Assembly (NCBI RefSeq): GCF_023898315.1 | Contig: NC_064614.1 | Coordinates: forward strand, 498,744,109 to 498,808,108 | Direction: 5' to 3' | DNA length: 64,000 nt | DNA from: Schistocerca nitens | Lineage: Eukaryota; Arthropoda; Insecta; Orthoptera; Acrididae | In this document: in pieces, positions 11,458-23,344 of the stretch | How the letters are laid out: the number at the start of each line of letters is the position of its first letter | How positions within the stretch are numbered: position 1 is the first letter of the stretch | Notes under the pieces: model-generated | What the model was told of the DNA's origin: nothing | The model's database searches: none | Seen by the model: the letters and a program-made list of their open reading frames with translations, nothing else | Translations under genes and position numbers: made by a program

Positions 11458-13725
11458 ATGCTGGACCCTACTACCTGTTTTATTTGTGGTGAATCTGATT
11501 CTGAAGGAGAGGCATCAATAGTAACGAAGGGCTTGGAAACTCTGATACACGTCAGCAAGGAACGAAAGAATGGGGCTCATAATCTTCTACAGCACGCTGG
11601 ACCGATTGAAGTGCGTAAGGTATGTCGACGTGACTATATTAATGAACATAATATAAGGAAACTAATTAAAGAGAATGGCCTGCCGCAGTGGCCATGCGGT
11701 TCTAGGCGCTTCAGTCAGGAAACGCGCGACCGCTACGGTCGCAGGTTCGAATCCTGCCTCGGGCATGGACGTGTGTGGTGTCCTTAGGTTAGTTAGGTTT
11801 AATTAGTTCTAAGTTCTAGGGGACTGATGACCTCAGATGTTAAGTCCCATAGTGCTCAGAGCCATTTGAACCATATTTGAATTAAAGAGAATGATGGACA
11901 AACAGATGATAAAAGTTTCAGATCCTCTTCCTCCTCTCCATTCAATTTCAAAAAAAGACGGTTTCCTATGTGCTGAAAAGTGTCACAGAGGCGGAAAAAA
12001 ACAACCACTCCACAAACGCCGTGGAGTGTTTGAAGTTCGCTCTTTAACTGTGAAAATACGCTGTTTGAAAAAGCAGAGAAACGTGATGATGGTTCCGGTA
12101 GAAAGGTTGCCAAACGCATCAGCAGTGTTTTGTGTTTAGTAGCTGCAGATGACCACTATCATCAATATTGCTGCGCTAAATTACTGTCGAACCCCTCCTT
12201 TGTTCGAAAAAGAGGCCGCCGTCAAGATAATAACTCATGACGCCGCTTTTCAAGAATTATTCAAATTTATGGATAGTTCGGAGGAATGGCAATTTTCACT
12301 GCTCGATTTGTTGCAGAAAGTTAATGTCTCCCAGAAGGAGAGACAATGACTACAAAAATTATGAAAAACAAACTGACTGCACACTTCGGTGATGAGGCCT
12401 TGTTTGCCACAATGCAAAAAAATCCCCCAGTTGTATATTTTCGCGTCAGTGGCCACAAACTCTTGAATCCATGTACAATGAACGAGCTGTTAATGAAAAA
12501 GATGAAAGAAAGAGAATAGTAGAAGCAGCAGCAGCTATCATCTCTGATAATATAAGAATGACTCCTTACAATACTGCCGATTATCCAGATTACTTTACAA
12601 TTACTTTACAGAGAAGGCTGAGGTTATGGTTCCTCGTCCAGTCTCGAATATGGATTTCTGCTCTTCATATAGCACTGTGGCTTTATTTGAGGCTTCTGCC
12701 ATTCAGTTCTGGAAACGAAATATTTCAAATGATTCGTTGTTGCAGTTTGTTTTCGATAATGCTGAGTTCAATATTGCAACAATGAGGGCAAAGGTACATC
12801 CACGCTATGGATGGAATCAGGTGTGACTCCTGAGAGAGCGATAGGACATGGGAAATTAACGAAACTTTCTGTCATGCCGAGCTTTACTGAAACAGCAAGT
12901 GACCAAAAAATTAGTCTGCTAACATTTCGAAGGCAGAAGACAGTTGGAATTGAAGAAATTGTTCTGCAATATGTCTAATCAGAACAATCATTCATTGAAG
13001 CACCATTGCCCACCAATCACGATTTTACTTGGATGATGTGTAAGGTTTTACAGCTTTCTATTTCTGCATGGCAAGGTTTATGGAGAAAATCACAACTGGA
13101 GAACCTTATACACCATCAAATATATTAGCGCTTCCATTCATCAACAACTCGCCCACAGATGAATGTACTATTTTAACTGCTTTAACTTATGACATCGTGG
13201 AGAGTAAGAAGACCACAAAGCAAACATGTATTGTGACGTTTGATAAACCACTCTACATGAAAGCAGTGGAGGCTAATGGAGGGAATGAGCTATCACTAAT
13301 GCAGTTATTCCATTAGGAGGCTTTCACTTAATAATGTATTTTCTAGGAGCAATAGGATTCCTAATGAGAGACAGTGGACTCTCAACTTTTGGGATGCTGC
13401 AGCATCTGTGCCCCATATACTTTTTGGTTGTGCATACACGAGGGCAATTCAGGTTCACTCTGCAGTCATGTGTGCTCTTTTCATCATAACACTGGAGGAA
13501 ATGGCAGACATGGAGGAGGAGAAGCAACATATTAAAGACTGTATGTCTGCTTTGAGTGAAAACGGTGCATCTTTCGGCGATTTGGAGAAAGATCAAGTGA
13601 TTGAAAAGCTGAAAAATAAATTTATCAGCACAAAGCAAAGAGCTTGTTATCTTGGCATTGCATTTCATCAAGGCAGAGCATATAGGGAATTGGGAGCCCC
13701 ATATAATACGTGTAAGAACTATTAA
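11458..13725 (+). pseudogene. Decayed copy of an unnamed zinc-binding arthropod ORF family
   Basis: Reading from ATG 11458, the product begins MLDPTTCFICGESDSE, a CxxC pair, and continues to VCRRDYINEHN before a SINE breaks it. After the SINE the same protein continues (FLCAEKCHRGGKK, then LVAADDHYHQYCCAKLL), giving a second Cys/His cluster. Further pieces follow in shifting frames. They include RIVEAAAAIISDNIR at about 12498, LFEASAIQFWKRN at about 12689, NILALPFINNSPTDE with TCIVTFDKPLYMKA at 13068-13270, and GGFHLIMYFLGAIGFLM at about 13320. The order resembles a long intronless ORF family I recall as multi-copy and uncharacterised in arthropods. I cannot name it or give a function. Numerous stops, shifts and the SINE make it non-functional. 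It may itself be transposon-borne or a processed copy. Confidence 0.6.
11678..11879 (+). mobile_element. tRNA-derived SINE inserted in the ORF-family pseudogene
   Basis: A complete head with box A-like GCAGTGGCCATGCGG and box B GGTTCGAATCC, the body, and the CAGAGCCATTTGAACCAT tail are present. A perfect 14-bp duplication AATTAAAGAGAATG flanks it at 11664-11677 and 11880-11893. Removing the SINE with one copy rejoins the host reading frame, so it is younger than the pseudogene's arrival. Confidence 0.92.
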
Positions 13726-13727
13726 AA

Positions 13728-14990
13728 ACACGATCGCAATGCCTACGTTAACGTCAGCAAGCATAAAAAGCAGTATTGGTTCTACATGTACACACAAGAG
13801 TCGCTGATAGTATAACGTTTTCAGGCAAAAAAGCTGTCAGCGATTTGGAATCAAGTCTCTCCATTCAACCACATAATTACGTTGGATCCTATGGAGACAT
13901 CTTTTAATGATTACAGCCACTGATGAATAATATTCGTGTCACTCTCACATCTCGAGATGGATCGCCTTTTTCGACGCTATCTCGTACAGCAAAACTCGAA
14001 CGTGGTGTTAGACAATTCCTCTTCATCTTGTAACTATTCCCCTGTCTCTGCCGCGGCCACCCTGCAGCTTCGTCCCCGTGATCGTCCCAATTTAAGTCGG
14101 AACTAAACGGAAGACAGAGTCTGCTCTATTTACCATCTTCTGCAACGAGTGTAGAAACAGGTTGAGCTGAGTTAATGCAACAGGACCGTCTTTTCACCAC
14201 TTGATGGAAATAGGAACTTGTTGTCATAGCTCCACCAATGGTGTACAGTGTAAAGGTCAGCGCCTAAACGAAGCTTTCTCCTTCGACTCGAGGTAGTATA
14301 AAAGTACGAGCAGTTACAGTGGAGTTTCTTATCTGGAAAGTTACGAAGATCGGACATGATACAGGAACTGGAAGGAAGGACGTGGATTTTGCTACTGCAT
14401 TGCGATGCATCTCTAAACTACTTACAGGTATTACAGTCGGAAGGAGATCTGCGTCCCTCAAGGTGCGTTCACGTCTGTCACCCAAACATTCTATCATCGT
14501 TATATTGTACCATCCAACAGAGAAAAAAACTACCATCCAACAGAGAAAAAAACTATGAATAATAAAAGCTCTGCTAACTCCATCCAACAGAAAACTTGAT
14601 AAGATTTTTATCGTACCTCTCTCTTCCGATACATCGAAAACAAATACCGTCTGCGTGTCGGCACCGAGCATATGTGGTGATCCTATTAATATAGAATGAT
14701 CGAAGTCGCTTGCACAGACCAGTGTAAAGTTTCATCTCATGCATTGTGAGAGAGCCATATCCCACAGACTATCAGTCGCAAGGGAGGGTCCCTGTTTTGT
14801 TGTTTGATACACTGTTTTTTTCTGCTGTAACACGCTTTGTACATCGCCACACATTTTGTTTTTTTCCGCCACAACTTCGAGTTCTGTGTCAGGTTCTAAA
14901 CTGAAATTAACACGTTTCAGATCCATTGTCTCTCACATAAAATTGCTGTTCTTCACTATCCTATCATGCAGTAGGCCTTCTTTCTTCCGA
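13728..14990 (+). repeat. Dispersed repeat B, copy 2
   Basis: This copy aligns with 4288-4380, 5048-5277 and 7526-8200. It lacks the LINE, solo LTR and SINE found in copy 1, so it serves as an empty-site reference. The segment 14590-14930 also matches 62795-63180. A 24-base direct duplication of CATCCAACAGAGAAAAAAAC type lies at 14512-14555. No protein similarity is seen. Confidence 0.65.
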
Positions 14991-15479
14991 ATGTAGTGGA
15001 GAAAACCATTTTAAGTATTCTATGGTGCTTAAATAAACCAATCGCGACGTCAGATTTCCGACTGATAGCGATCTCTGACATGTAGCAGCAACAACTAATA
15101 CTACTACAGATTGGATCGTGCTTTAAGTGTGTCGTGTTTAGTGCTTCTCAATACATTGCAGAGGGCTCTGGCTTGCAGTGGTATTTGCTGTTGTCTCTAT
15201 TGTACCAAGCACCTTCCTCCTGCGTTCTGAATCTACCGGAGAAAACCAATTTAGGAATTCTGCAGTATTTTTAAAAACCTAATCACGACGTAAAATTTCC
15301 GATTGATCAATTTGATGTTTCCGATAGTTGTATTGCATGCACACATGCGTTCGGGTGTGAGTCTCTCTCCTGGCCGGTGCAGACAGGGGCTACGCCGTAG
15401 ATGGTGAACGGCACGTGCCACATGATCGCTGGTCTGTGTGATCAGTAGGCTTCCTTTTTAATCAGGTACGTTTGGTGGA
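14991..15479. other. Non-coding stretch with internal direct repeat
   Basis: Two diverged direct copies of about 80 bp lie at 14994-15075 and 15233-15310 (GGAGAAAACCA, then AATCRCGACGT, then TTTCCGAYTGAT). No gene is seen. The stretch may belong to the unresolved ends of repeat A or B. Confidence 0.4.
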
Positions 15480-16175
15480 ACATCGTGGTGGAGCAGCGTG
15501 TTTGTGCTCTCAGACGTTGGTGCGCACAGGACCTTGGATATATTTAGTGCTGCAATCTATTTGTGGCGGAAATTTCATTTCTTGATTTGCATAATGTTTG
15601 TGTGTGATATTCAAATACTGAAGACATGTTTTATTACCAAGAAGGATCATCGAAAGGGGGGTGAGTGTTTTAATCAATCTATTTGGCTGCTGTAAACAAA
15701 CAATTAATGTGAAAGGGTAGGGTAAATGGTTTATTTCACTCTATTTTTGATACCGAAATTGTGTCAGTCTGCCTTTGTCTCCAGCATTAGCCAATAGGAA
15801 CACTGTATTCTGAGGAGAGATGCAAACCTCCATCTACATGTTTCGGGACACTGTTTCACACAGACAATCAGGGAGTGACCCCTCGAGAGGGCCAGAGAAA
15901 GGAAGTGAGTCTGGAATCTCCCATCAATAGAATGCCACCACCTGGTGCTTTGTTTGGGGGCCGCAAAATCAAAGAAGGCCGACATGTGGTCCGTGGTGGT
16001 GTATTTAGTAATGTGATCTGTAACTAGGACATTGGGCGGTTTTGACCTCCGTTGCGGTGCCCCGACGATACAGACATGCACGGGAGACCCCAAACGGCGA
16101 CTACTATACCGCACTTCATTCCATTCACGATCGGTAGACCACTTTTGCAGGGTTTAACTGTCAGTGCAATATGAC
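15480..16175 (-). repeat. Dispersed repeat A, long copy (minus strand)
   Basis: The reverse complement matches 58588-59225 over its length and 10636-10965 over its first half. The frame at 15764-16114 is not conserved in the other copies. No terminal repeats could be fixed by eye. Class unknown. Confidence 0.6.
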
Positions 16176-16434
16176 AGCTGTATGTTTCTCGATCTGTACA
16201 AAATCGTTTGCCACTAAGATTCTAGTAATTTGTATGTCTGCAGAGAGTGACGGTGAGTTTCGAAATATGTCATGAACCTTTAGACACGTAACTGCTCTGA
16301 TATTCCAGTGCTTTGAAAAGTGAGGAAAATAAATAATAAGAACCTCAACTCTGGCAGAAAATATAGACTAAGCGTACTCAGCGTTTTGAAGTGTGATCAG
16401 AATAAAAATGCGTCGCAATTGTTTAAAAATTTTA

Positions 16435-16583
16435 TACTGTGATTGACTTCCTGACAAATTCTTTAAATAAACTATATTCCATACACCATCTTTTATGCTG
16501 TAAATTGTTTAAATAAACAGTATTTCATACATTGCAGTCAGTTTCCCGACAAATTCTTTCACTAAATAAATAATCTATATTCC
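16435..16583. repeat. AT-rich tandem repeat, left of LINE copy B
   Basis: Diverged units contain TGACAAATTCTTTAAATAAA, TATATTCCATACACC and TGTAAATTGTTTAAATAAAC. The same units resume at 18835 after the LINE. Together they form a tandem repeat of roughly 50-110 bp period (by eye). Confidence 0.6.
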
Positions 16584-18834
16584 ATACTAGAAGGTATCAG
16601 ATACATTATATAATGGTAAGACAGAGACTTAGAAACCAGGTTTTAAATTGTAAGACATTTCCAGGGCAGATGTGGACTCTGACCACAATCTTTTGTTTAT
16701 GAACTCTAGATTAAAACTGAAGAAACTGCAAAAAGGTGCGAATTTAAGGAGATGGGACGTGGATAAACTGACTAAACCAGAGGTTATACAGAGTTTCAGG
16801 GACAGATAAGGGAACAATTGACAGGAATGGGGGAAAGAAATACAGTAGAAGAAGAATGGGTAGCTTTGAGGGATGAAGTAGTGAAGGCAGCAGAGGATCA
16901 AGTAGGTAAAAAGACGAGGGCTAGCAGAAATCCTTGGGTAACAGAATAAATATTGAATTTAATTGATGAAAGCAGAAACTATAAAAAATGCAGTAAATGA
17001 AGCAGGCATAAAGGAATACAAACGTCTCAAATATGACATCAACTGGGAGTGCAAAATGGCTAAGCACGAATGGCTAGAGGACAAATGTAAGGATGTAGAG
17101 GCTTATCTCACTAGAGGTAAGACAGATACTGCCTACAGGAAAATTAAAGAGACCTTTGGAGAAAAGCGATCCACTTGTATGAATATCAAGAGCTCAGATG
17201 GAAACTCAGTTCTAAGCAAAGAAGGGAAAGCAGAAAGGTGGAAGGAGTATATAGAGGGTCTATACAAGTGCGATGTACTTGAGGTCAATATTATGGAAAT
17301 GGAAGAGGATGTAGATGAAAATAAAATGGGAGATATGATACTGCGTGAAGAGCACTGAAAGACCTGAGTTGAAACAAGGCCCTGGGAGTAGACAACATTC
17401 CATCAGAATTACTGACAGCCTTGGGAGAGCCAGTCCTGACAAAACTCTACATCTGGTGAGCAGGATGTATGAGACAGGCGAAATACCCTCAGACTTCAAG
17501 AAGAACATAATAATTCCAATCCCAAAGAAAGCAGGTATTGACAGATGTGAAAATTACCGAACTATCTGTTTAATAAGTCACGGCTGCAAAACACTAACGC
17601 GAATTCTTTTCAGACGAATGGAAAAACTGGTAGAAGACCTTGGGGAATATCAGTTTGGATTCCATAGACATATTGGAACACGTGAGGCGATACTGACCCT
17701 ACGATTTATCTTAGAAAATAGATTAAGGAAAGGCAAACCTACGTTTCTAGCATTTGTAGACTTTGAGAAAGCTTTTGAAAATGTTGAGTGGTTACTCTCT
17801 TTCAAATTCTGAAGGTGACAGGGGTAAAATACAGGGAGCGAAAGGCTATTTACAAATTGTACAGAAACCAGATGGCAGTTATAAGAGTCGAGGGACATGA
17901 AAGGGAAGCAGTGGTTGAGAAGGGAGTGAGACAAGGTTGTAGCCTCTCCCCGATGTTGTTCAATCTGTATATTGAGCAAGCAGTAAAGGAAACAAAAGAA
18001 AAATTCGGAGTAGGTATTAAAATCCATGGAGAAGAAATAAAAATTTTGAGGTTCGCCGATGACATTGTAATTCTGTCAGAGACAGTAAAGGACTTGGAAG
18101 AGCAGTTGAACGGAATGGACAGTGTCTTGAAACGAGGATATAAGATGAACATCAACAAAAGCAAAACGAGGATAATGGAATGTAGTCGAATTAAGTCGGG
18201 TGATGCTGAGGGAATTAGATTAGGAAATGAGACACTTAAAGTAGTAAAGGAGTTCTGCTATTTGGGGAGCAAAACAGCTGATGATGTTGAAAGTAGAGAG
18301 GACATAAAATGTAGACTGGCAATGGCAAGGAAAGCGTTTCTGCAGAAGAGAAATTTGTTTAGATTGAGTATAGATTTAAGTGTCAGGAAGTCGTTTCTGA
18401 AAGTATTTGTAATGAATGTAGCCATGCATGGACGTGAAACATGGAAAATAAATAGTTTGGACAAGAAGTGAATAGAAGCTTCTAAAATGTGGTGCTACAG
18501 ATGAATGCTGAAGTTTAGATGGGTAGATCACATAACTAATGAGGAGGTATTGAATAGAATTGGGGAGAAGAGGAGTTTGTGGCACAACTTGACTAGGAGA
18601 AGGGATCGGTTGGTAGGACATGTTCTGAGGCATCAAGGGATCACAAATTTAGTATTGGAGGGCAGCGTGGAGGGTAAAAATCGTAGAGGGAGACCAAGAG
18701 ATGAATACACTAAGCAGATTCAGAAGAATGTAGTGTGCAATAGGTAGTGGGAGATGAAGCAGCTTGCACAGGATAGGGTAGCATGGGGAGCTGCATCAAA
18801 CCAGTCTCAGGACGGAAGACCTGAATAACAACAA
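16584..18834 (+). mobile_element. RTE-like non-LTR retrotransposon, copy B (5' truncated)
   Basis: This is the same family as copies A, C, D and E. It begins ACTAGAAGGTATCAGATAC, within a few bases of the truncation point of copy A, and ends in a short ACAACAACA tail at about 18826-18834. The order is endonuclease end, linker, RT and C-terminal domain. It sits inside an AT-rich tandem repeat. No clear target duplication was found, perhaps hidden by the repetitive target. Confidence 0.85.
16629..18825 (+). pseudogene. Endonuclease-reverse transcriptase pseudogene (LINE copy B)
   Basis: Open segments at 16963-17358 (linker), 17345-17812 (RT fingers, with PIPKKAGIDRCENYRTI), 17788-18471 (RT palm) and 18505-18747 (C-terminal) cover most of the enzyme. 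The palm has GVRQGCSLSPMLFNLYIEQ and RFADDIVILSE, the FADD catalytic box. Frameshifts separate the segments, and the endonuclease is only a stub with stops. In a live copy the protein would act in nicking and reverse transcription at the target. Confidence 0.82.
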
Positions 18835-19085
18835 CATTCCAAACACCACTTTGTATCGTGTAAACTGTTCAAATAGATGATATTCCACACAGTGTATAAA
18901 TTTTTTATACCGTATTTTATATACTGCAATCGATTTACTGACAAATTCTGTAAGTAAATAAACAAACTATACTCTATACACTGCTTTGAATCCCATAAAT
19001 GGTTTAAATAAACAACATTATACACATTTTCTAAATTATTTAAACAATATTCCATACAATGCACATGATTTCCTTCCAAATGTCC
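18835..19085. repeat. AT-rich tandem repeat, right of LINE copy B
   Basis: This continues the 16435-16583 array, with units such as ATTCCAAACACCACTTTGTAT and AAATGGTTTAAATAAACAAC. The continuity across the LINE shows that the LINE landed inside the array. Confidence 0.6.
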
Positions 19086-19089
19086 GATC

Positions 19090-19420
19090 AACAGAGTTTT
19101 TTTCCGCCAATTTCTGAGAGGGGGAAGGTAGCGGGAGGCAAGGGGGTTTCCAAGAGATTCAATTAACTGTTAGATTTAATTGATTAGTCAATCAAATTTA
19201 TATCAAAAGTTTGATTGTGTTGGCTAGTGAATGGGGGAGGGGGAGGTGGAGGGTGCAGGAACAATAGCTCAAGGACCTGCCATTCAAAAGGATAGATTAC
19301 CTCCATGGTGTCTTAATACTCTTAGCAGAACAATTGTTTAAGGACCTGTCAATCAAAGGAGAACAATAGGTTTGCCCCTGAAGGTATACTTGCCACTGAT
19401 GTAGGCAACCCACACTAACA
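19090..19420 (-). repeat. Dispersed repeat C (minus strand)
   Basis: The reverse complement of 19265-19420 matches 165-335. The reverse complement of 19090-19260 matches 57630-57790 (CTTTTGATATRAAWTT, then AATTGGCRGGAAAAAA). This copy links the two other partial copies into one family. Confidence 0.6.
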
Positions 19421-20115
19421 AACTGTCTCCTTCACATACTTTCTCCAACTACTGATTTTCATTCATAATAGAATGTTTTTTGCCTAGCTGATTGTACATA
19501 TTAGTCAATTTTGTATCTAATTTATTGGCTGCATCTGTCTGTATGTCCCAGACAGCATACAAATTTTCAAAGTCATTCGAAAGTGTCGTGACTTTTTAGT
19601 TTAAGATTTGTTAATCTAAAATGTCAAGACCAGTGGAAACGTTTATGATTGTAATCACATCTGTATGTAACTCAGTATCCATTTGTATTAATTCCTGTAA
19701 GTATTGTTCTATGGCTGATACCTGTGAAAGATGATTGTCTAATGTGCGTATAGCCCGAGTATGTGTATATCCATTCCATTCACTCATTATTGAGCTCGGA
19801 AAATTTCCTACGTCTGTTGAATAGCTTCTATCGAAATTATTTTGAAAAGAGACATTTTCTTTTGAGGACTGAGAATTAACCTCATCGACTGTTAGCGATG
19901 TGGCATCATTTAGTCAAACATTCTGTCCATTCATTGCAGTTAAGTTCAGTTGTATATTGTTTGTAAATGTGTCATTGCCATCCTGTTGCGATGCATTGTC
20001 ATATTCATTATCTAATACATAAATTTCCGATCGAGTATTTTCGTAATCACTACCGTTAGTATTAATTTTTTCATAGACACTTGATCCCATTTTTATTGAC
20101 AATAAAAGGTACACA
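19405..20115 (-). pseudogene. Decayed gag-like coiled-coil fragment of an LTR element
   Basis: The minus-strand frame starting at about 20092 reads MGSSVYEKINTNGSDYEN and runs on acidic and Asn-rich. After stops it reads VTTLSNDFENLYAVWD and DTKLTNMYNQLGKKHS, a heptad-like coiled-coil pattern. The style matches the long N-terminal coiled-coil gag of the Ty3/gypsy elements at 35.2 and 43.8 kb, but sequence identity is low by eye. Assignment to gag is inference. Confidence 0.4.
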
Positions 20116-21985
20116 CTGGAATAGAATTACTGAAATCTAACAGAAACTCAATAGTTGTGGAAAATTTCATTCGAGATATACGTTGGCGACAAGACGGATT
20201 GACATTATTGTCACTGTTACGTATATGATAATCGGTTACTACTGCAATGAAAAATCAACTCTATCACAAATATTATTGCTTACAAAAGGGTTTTAACCAG
20301 CTTTTGCGTGCTATGATCATTGAAATATTCTTGATCCTACCTTTGGTTGACATATTTCTATTCAAGTTCCGTAAGATTCAGTTACCTGTCCGTGGAGAAA
20401 ATTTCCTTCACTTTCCATAATTTTATTCCGTTTTTACTGGTAACATTTTCCTTTTCTCATTGTGTCCTCATTGTCTAATATGTGGATCAAAGACAGAATA
20501 CAATTAGAATTCCAACAATCGTTATTAGAATTACCTTACTTTTTACTTCCGATCCGAAGATTGTGGGATCTGGTCTCTGTTTGATTGCCAGTATATTCTA
20601 TTTTTACTACTGAGTGCATAATGTATAATAGCTTTTGAATCGGAAATATTTTATGATTTTTAACTGTGAAGTCATAAATGGAAGTTCATGAAATGCTTTT
20701 ACGGCTGGCTGCTGAGCAGACACCGGGAACATATCTGAAATGAACTTCATTCGAAATTTATTAGTAAATGTTCTTTGTTATATTTTCTTTTCAGTGGAAA
20801 ACCTGATCTCTTGTTTCTGCTGCGATGGTCGTTTTGAATTGTTGACTGTGTCGCCTAATGAAAGAAATTCTTATTTCGATGCGGTGAGATGAACTGTTTG
20901 TCAAATAAATAGACAGGCACCGTATTTTACTTGACTTTATTTATATTAACCCAAAATCCAATATTATTAACAGAACTGTGGCAATAGGAGGAGCGATATA
21001 ATGTTTGCGTCCTCTCTTCATCAAGACACCCCACAGACTCCTCTCTTGCTGCCGACTTAAAAAGAAGTGACAGTCACATCTCTCTCATCTAAATGCATCT
21101 CTGCTGCAGCAATCGCTTCCTTTTTCATCTTACGTATACCCCTTTGAAAACATCTAGTAAGTGTCATTACAACTCTCAATATCTATTACGTGGTCGCATA
21201 ATGGACGGGCACATGTAGTTGACGCTGAAAGAGCTAAAAATAATAACGAGCGACAAACGATTTGTCGGGTTACATTATTCTGCACATCAAGAAGCACATT
21301 ATGTTAAATAAGCAGGCAGAGAACTTGTGATGGAACTAGTGATGCAAACCGTAAGTTTTTGGAAGTGGCAACACATTATTACATCGTCAGTTGCAACAGT
21401 TTTTGATGGAACTGAGTACACATTATGCAGACGCTATATGTTACTGCACAGTACGTTGGTTAATTCAAACAACATGCGTGGAACGAGTTTTTGTTTTAAG
21501 GTCCGCTAAATTAGAATTTCTAAAGGAAGAAGGAAAGAAGGAATGAATATTGGAAGGTCTATAATGGATTACAGACCTTGCATGTTGCAGATTGCCGTCA
21601 GCAAGACACTGTAAGGCTAAAAGCAACTTATTACTGATTTCATAGCGAAAGTGGATGCATTTAGAAAGAAATTCGTGTAGTGGAAGTGACAACTTCTGAC
21701 AAGGAACACCGTCCGTTTCCCTAAGCTCACTGGCTTAGAAAAAAAAAGCGAAGTTTGAAAAATTCATTGTGGCTTTAAAAGCACAGTTTTCTAAATGTTC
21801 TAAGGCCATTGCCAAGCTTACTTCTGTTGTCGAGACCGTTTGCCATTTCAGTTGTGCGGATGCAACTGACTGATCTGCTTTGTACAAACATCAAACAAAA
21901 TTTTGCATCGCATCGCTTCCGAGAGCTCCGGAACCTGATGAGAAAATTGGAATAGAGATCAACATAAACATCATTTTCGCTCTTT
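20116..21985. other. Non-coding stretch, unassigned
   Basis: No gene is recognised. The part adjoining the gag-like fragment (20116-20900) may be its leader and LTR, but no second LTR exists to confirm this. An AAATAAATAGACAGG motif lies at about 20905. Bases 21200-21780 show nothing I can identify. Confidence 0.35.
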
Positions 21986-23110
21986 TTATTGCTCATGAAA
22001 ACCACACATTGCATTTTGCACCACCATATAACGAAACCTTCAGGGGTGGTGTCCAGGTTGCTGTAAACACTGGTAGCTCTAATACCTCGTAGCACGTCCT
22101 CTTGGATTGGTGCGTGTTTGTATTCGTCATGGCATACTATCCACAAGTTCATCAAGGAACTGTTGGTCCAGATTGTCCCACTCCTCAACGGCTTTCGGAT
22201 TAGATTCCTCAGAGTGGTTGGTGGGTCATGTCGTCCATAAACAGCCCTTTTCAATCCATCCCAAGCATGTTCGATAGGGTTCATGTCTGGAGAACGTGCT
22301 GGCCACTCTAGTCGAGCGATGTCGTTATTCCAAAGGAAGTCATTCACAAAATGTGCACGATGGGGGCGCTAATTGTCGTCCATGAAGACGAATGCCTCGC
22401 CAATATGCTGCCGATGTGGTTGCACTATCAGTCGGGGGATGGCGGTCACTTATCGTACAGCTGTTACGGCGCCTTCCATGACCACCAGCGGCGTACGTCG
22501 GCCCCACATATTGCCACCCCAAAACATCAGGGATGTTGTTGAGCCCATGTGTAACGCGCTGCATGGTTTCCTGGTTGCAAAGATGGACCTCGCCATGGAC
22601 GCCGGGAGTGAAGTTGCGCATCATGCAGCCTATTGCGCACAGTTTGAGTCGTAACACGACGTCCTGTGACTGTACCGAAAACGTTATTCAACATGATGGC
22701 GTTGGTTGAGGGTTCCTCCGAGCCATAATCCGTAGGTAGCGGTCATCCACTGCAGTAGTAGCCCTTGGGCGGCCTGTGAGAGGCACGTCAACGACAGTTC
22801 CTGTCTCTCTTTATCTCCTCCATGTCCGAACAACATCGCTTTGATTCTCACCGAGAAGCCTGGACAATTCCATTGTTGAGAGACCTTCCTGGCACAAAGT
22901 AATGATGCGGACGCGATCGAACCGCGTTATTGGCCGTCTAGGCATGGTTGACCTACAGACAACACGAGCCGTTTGCTTCTTTCCTGGTGGAATGACTGGA
23001 ACTGATCGGCTGTCGGATCCCCTCAGTCTGACAGTCGCTGCTCATGCATAGTTGTTTACATCTTCGCGCGGGTTTAGTGACGTCTCTGAACAGTCAAAGG
23101 GACTGTGTCT
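21986..23110 (-). mobile_element. Tc1/mariner-superfamily transposon (Tc1-like), internally deleted
   Basis: The minus strand carries a Tc1-type transposase pseudogene with short flanks. Terminal inverted repeats could not be fixed by eye, so the ends are approximate. The internal region around 22530 lacks about 260 bp relative to what I remember of this orthopteran family, which removes the first catalytic segment. Confidence 0.7.
22085..22945 (-). pseudogene. Tc1-like transposase pseudogene
   Basis: The start MPRRPITRFDRVRIITLCQE at ATG 22945 is a paired-type helix-turn-helix DNA-binding domain (SMELSRLLGENQSDVVRTWRR). The central part reads MMRNFTPGVHGEVHLCNQ. The catalytic end reads WPARSPDMNPIEHAWDGLKR at about 22240-22310, with the final Glu of the DDE triad in IEHAWD. 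The region of the first Asp is missing through internal deletion, and frames shift several times. A working enzyme would cut and paste the element at TA sites. This copy cannot. Confidence 0.8.
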
Positions 23111-23344
23111 GTGATATAATAACCACAGTCAACGACTATCTTCAGGAGTTCTGGGACCCGGGGTGATGAACAACATTTTTTGATGTGTGTAGTTCCCGTT
23201 TAAAAGACAATATTTTTACTTTAATACTGTGTAGGAGTTCTACGTTGTTATCCTTGGGAAAGGTTTCCACGTCTCCACAATTAGGTTGCAGACGTGATCC
23301 CAATGTTTCGATCAACATATGTGGTTGTAAAGCCTTTTTCGATG

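Noticed and set aside
15764-16114. 116-codon minus-strand open frame
   Set aside because: It lies in repeat A; the other two copies do not keep the frame open.
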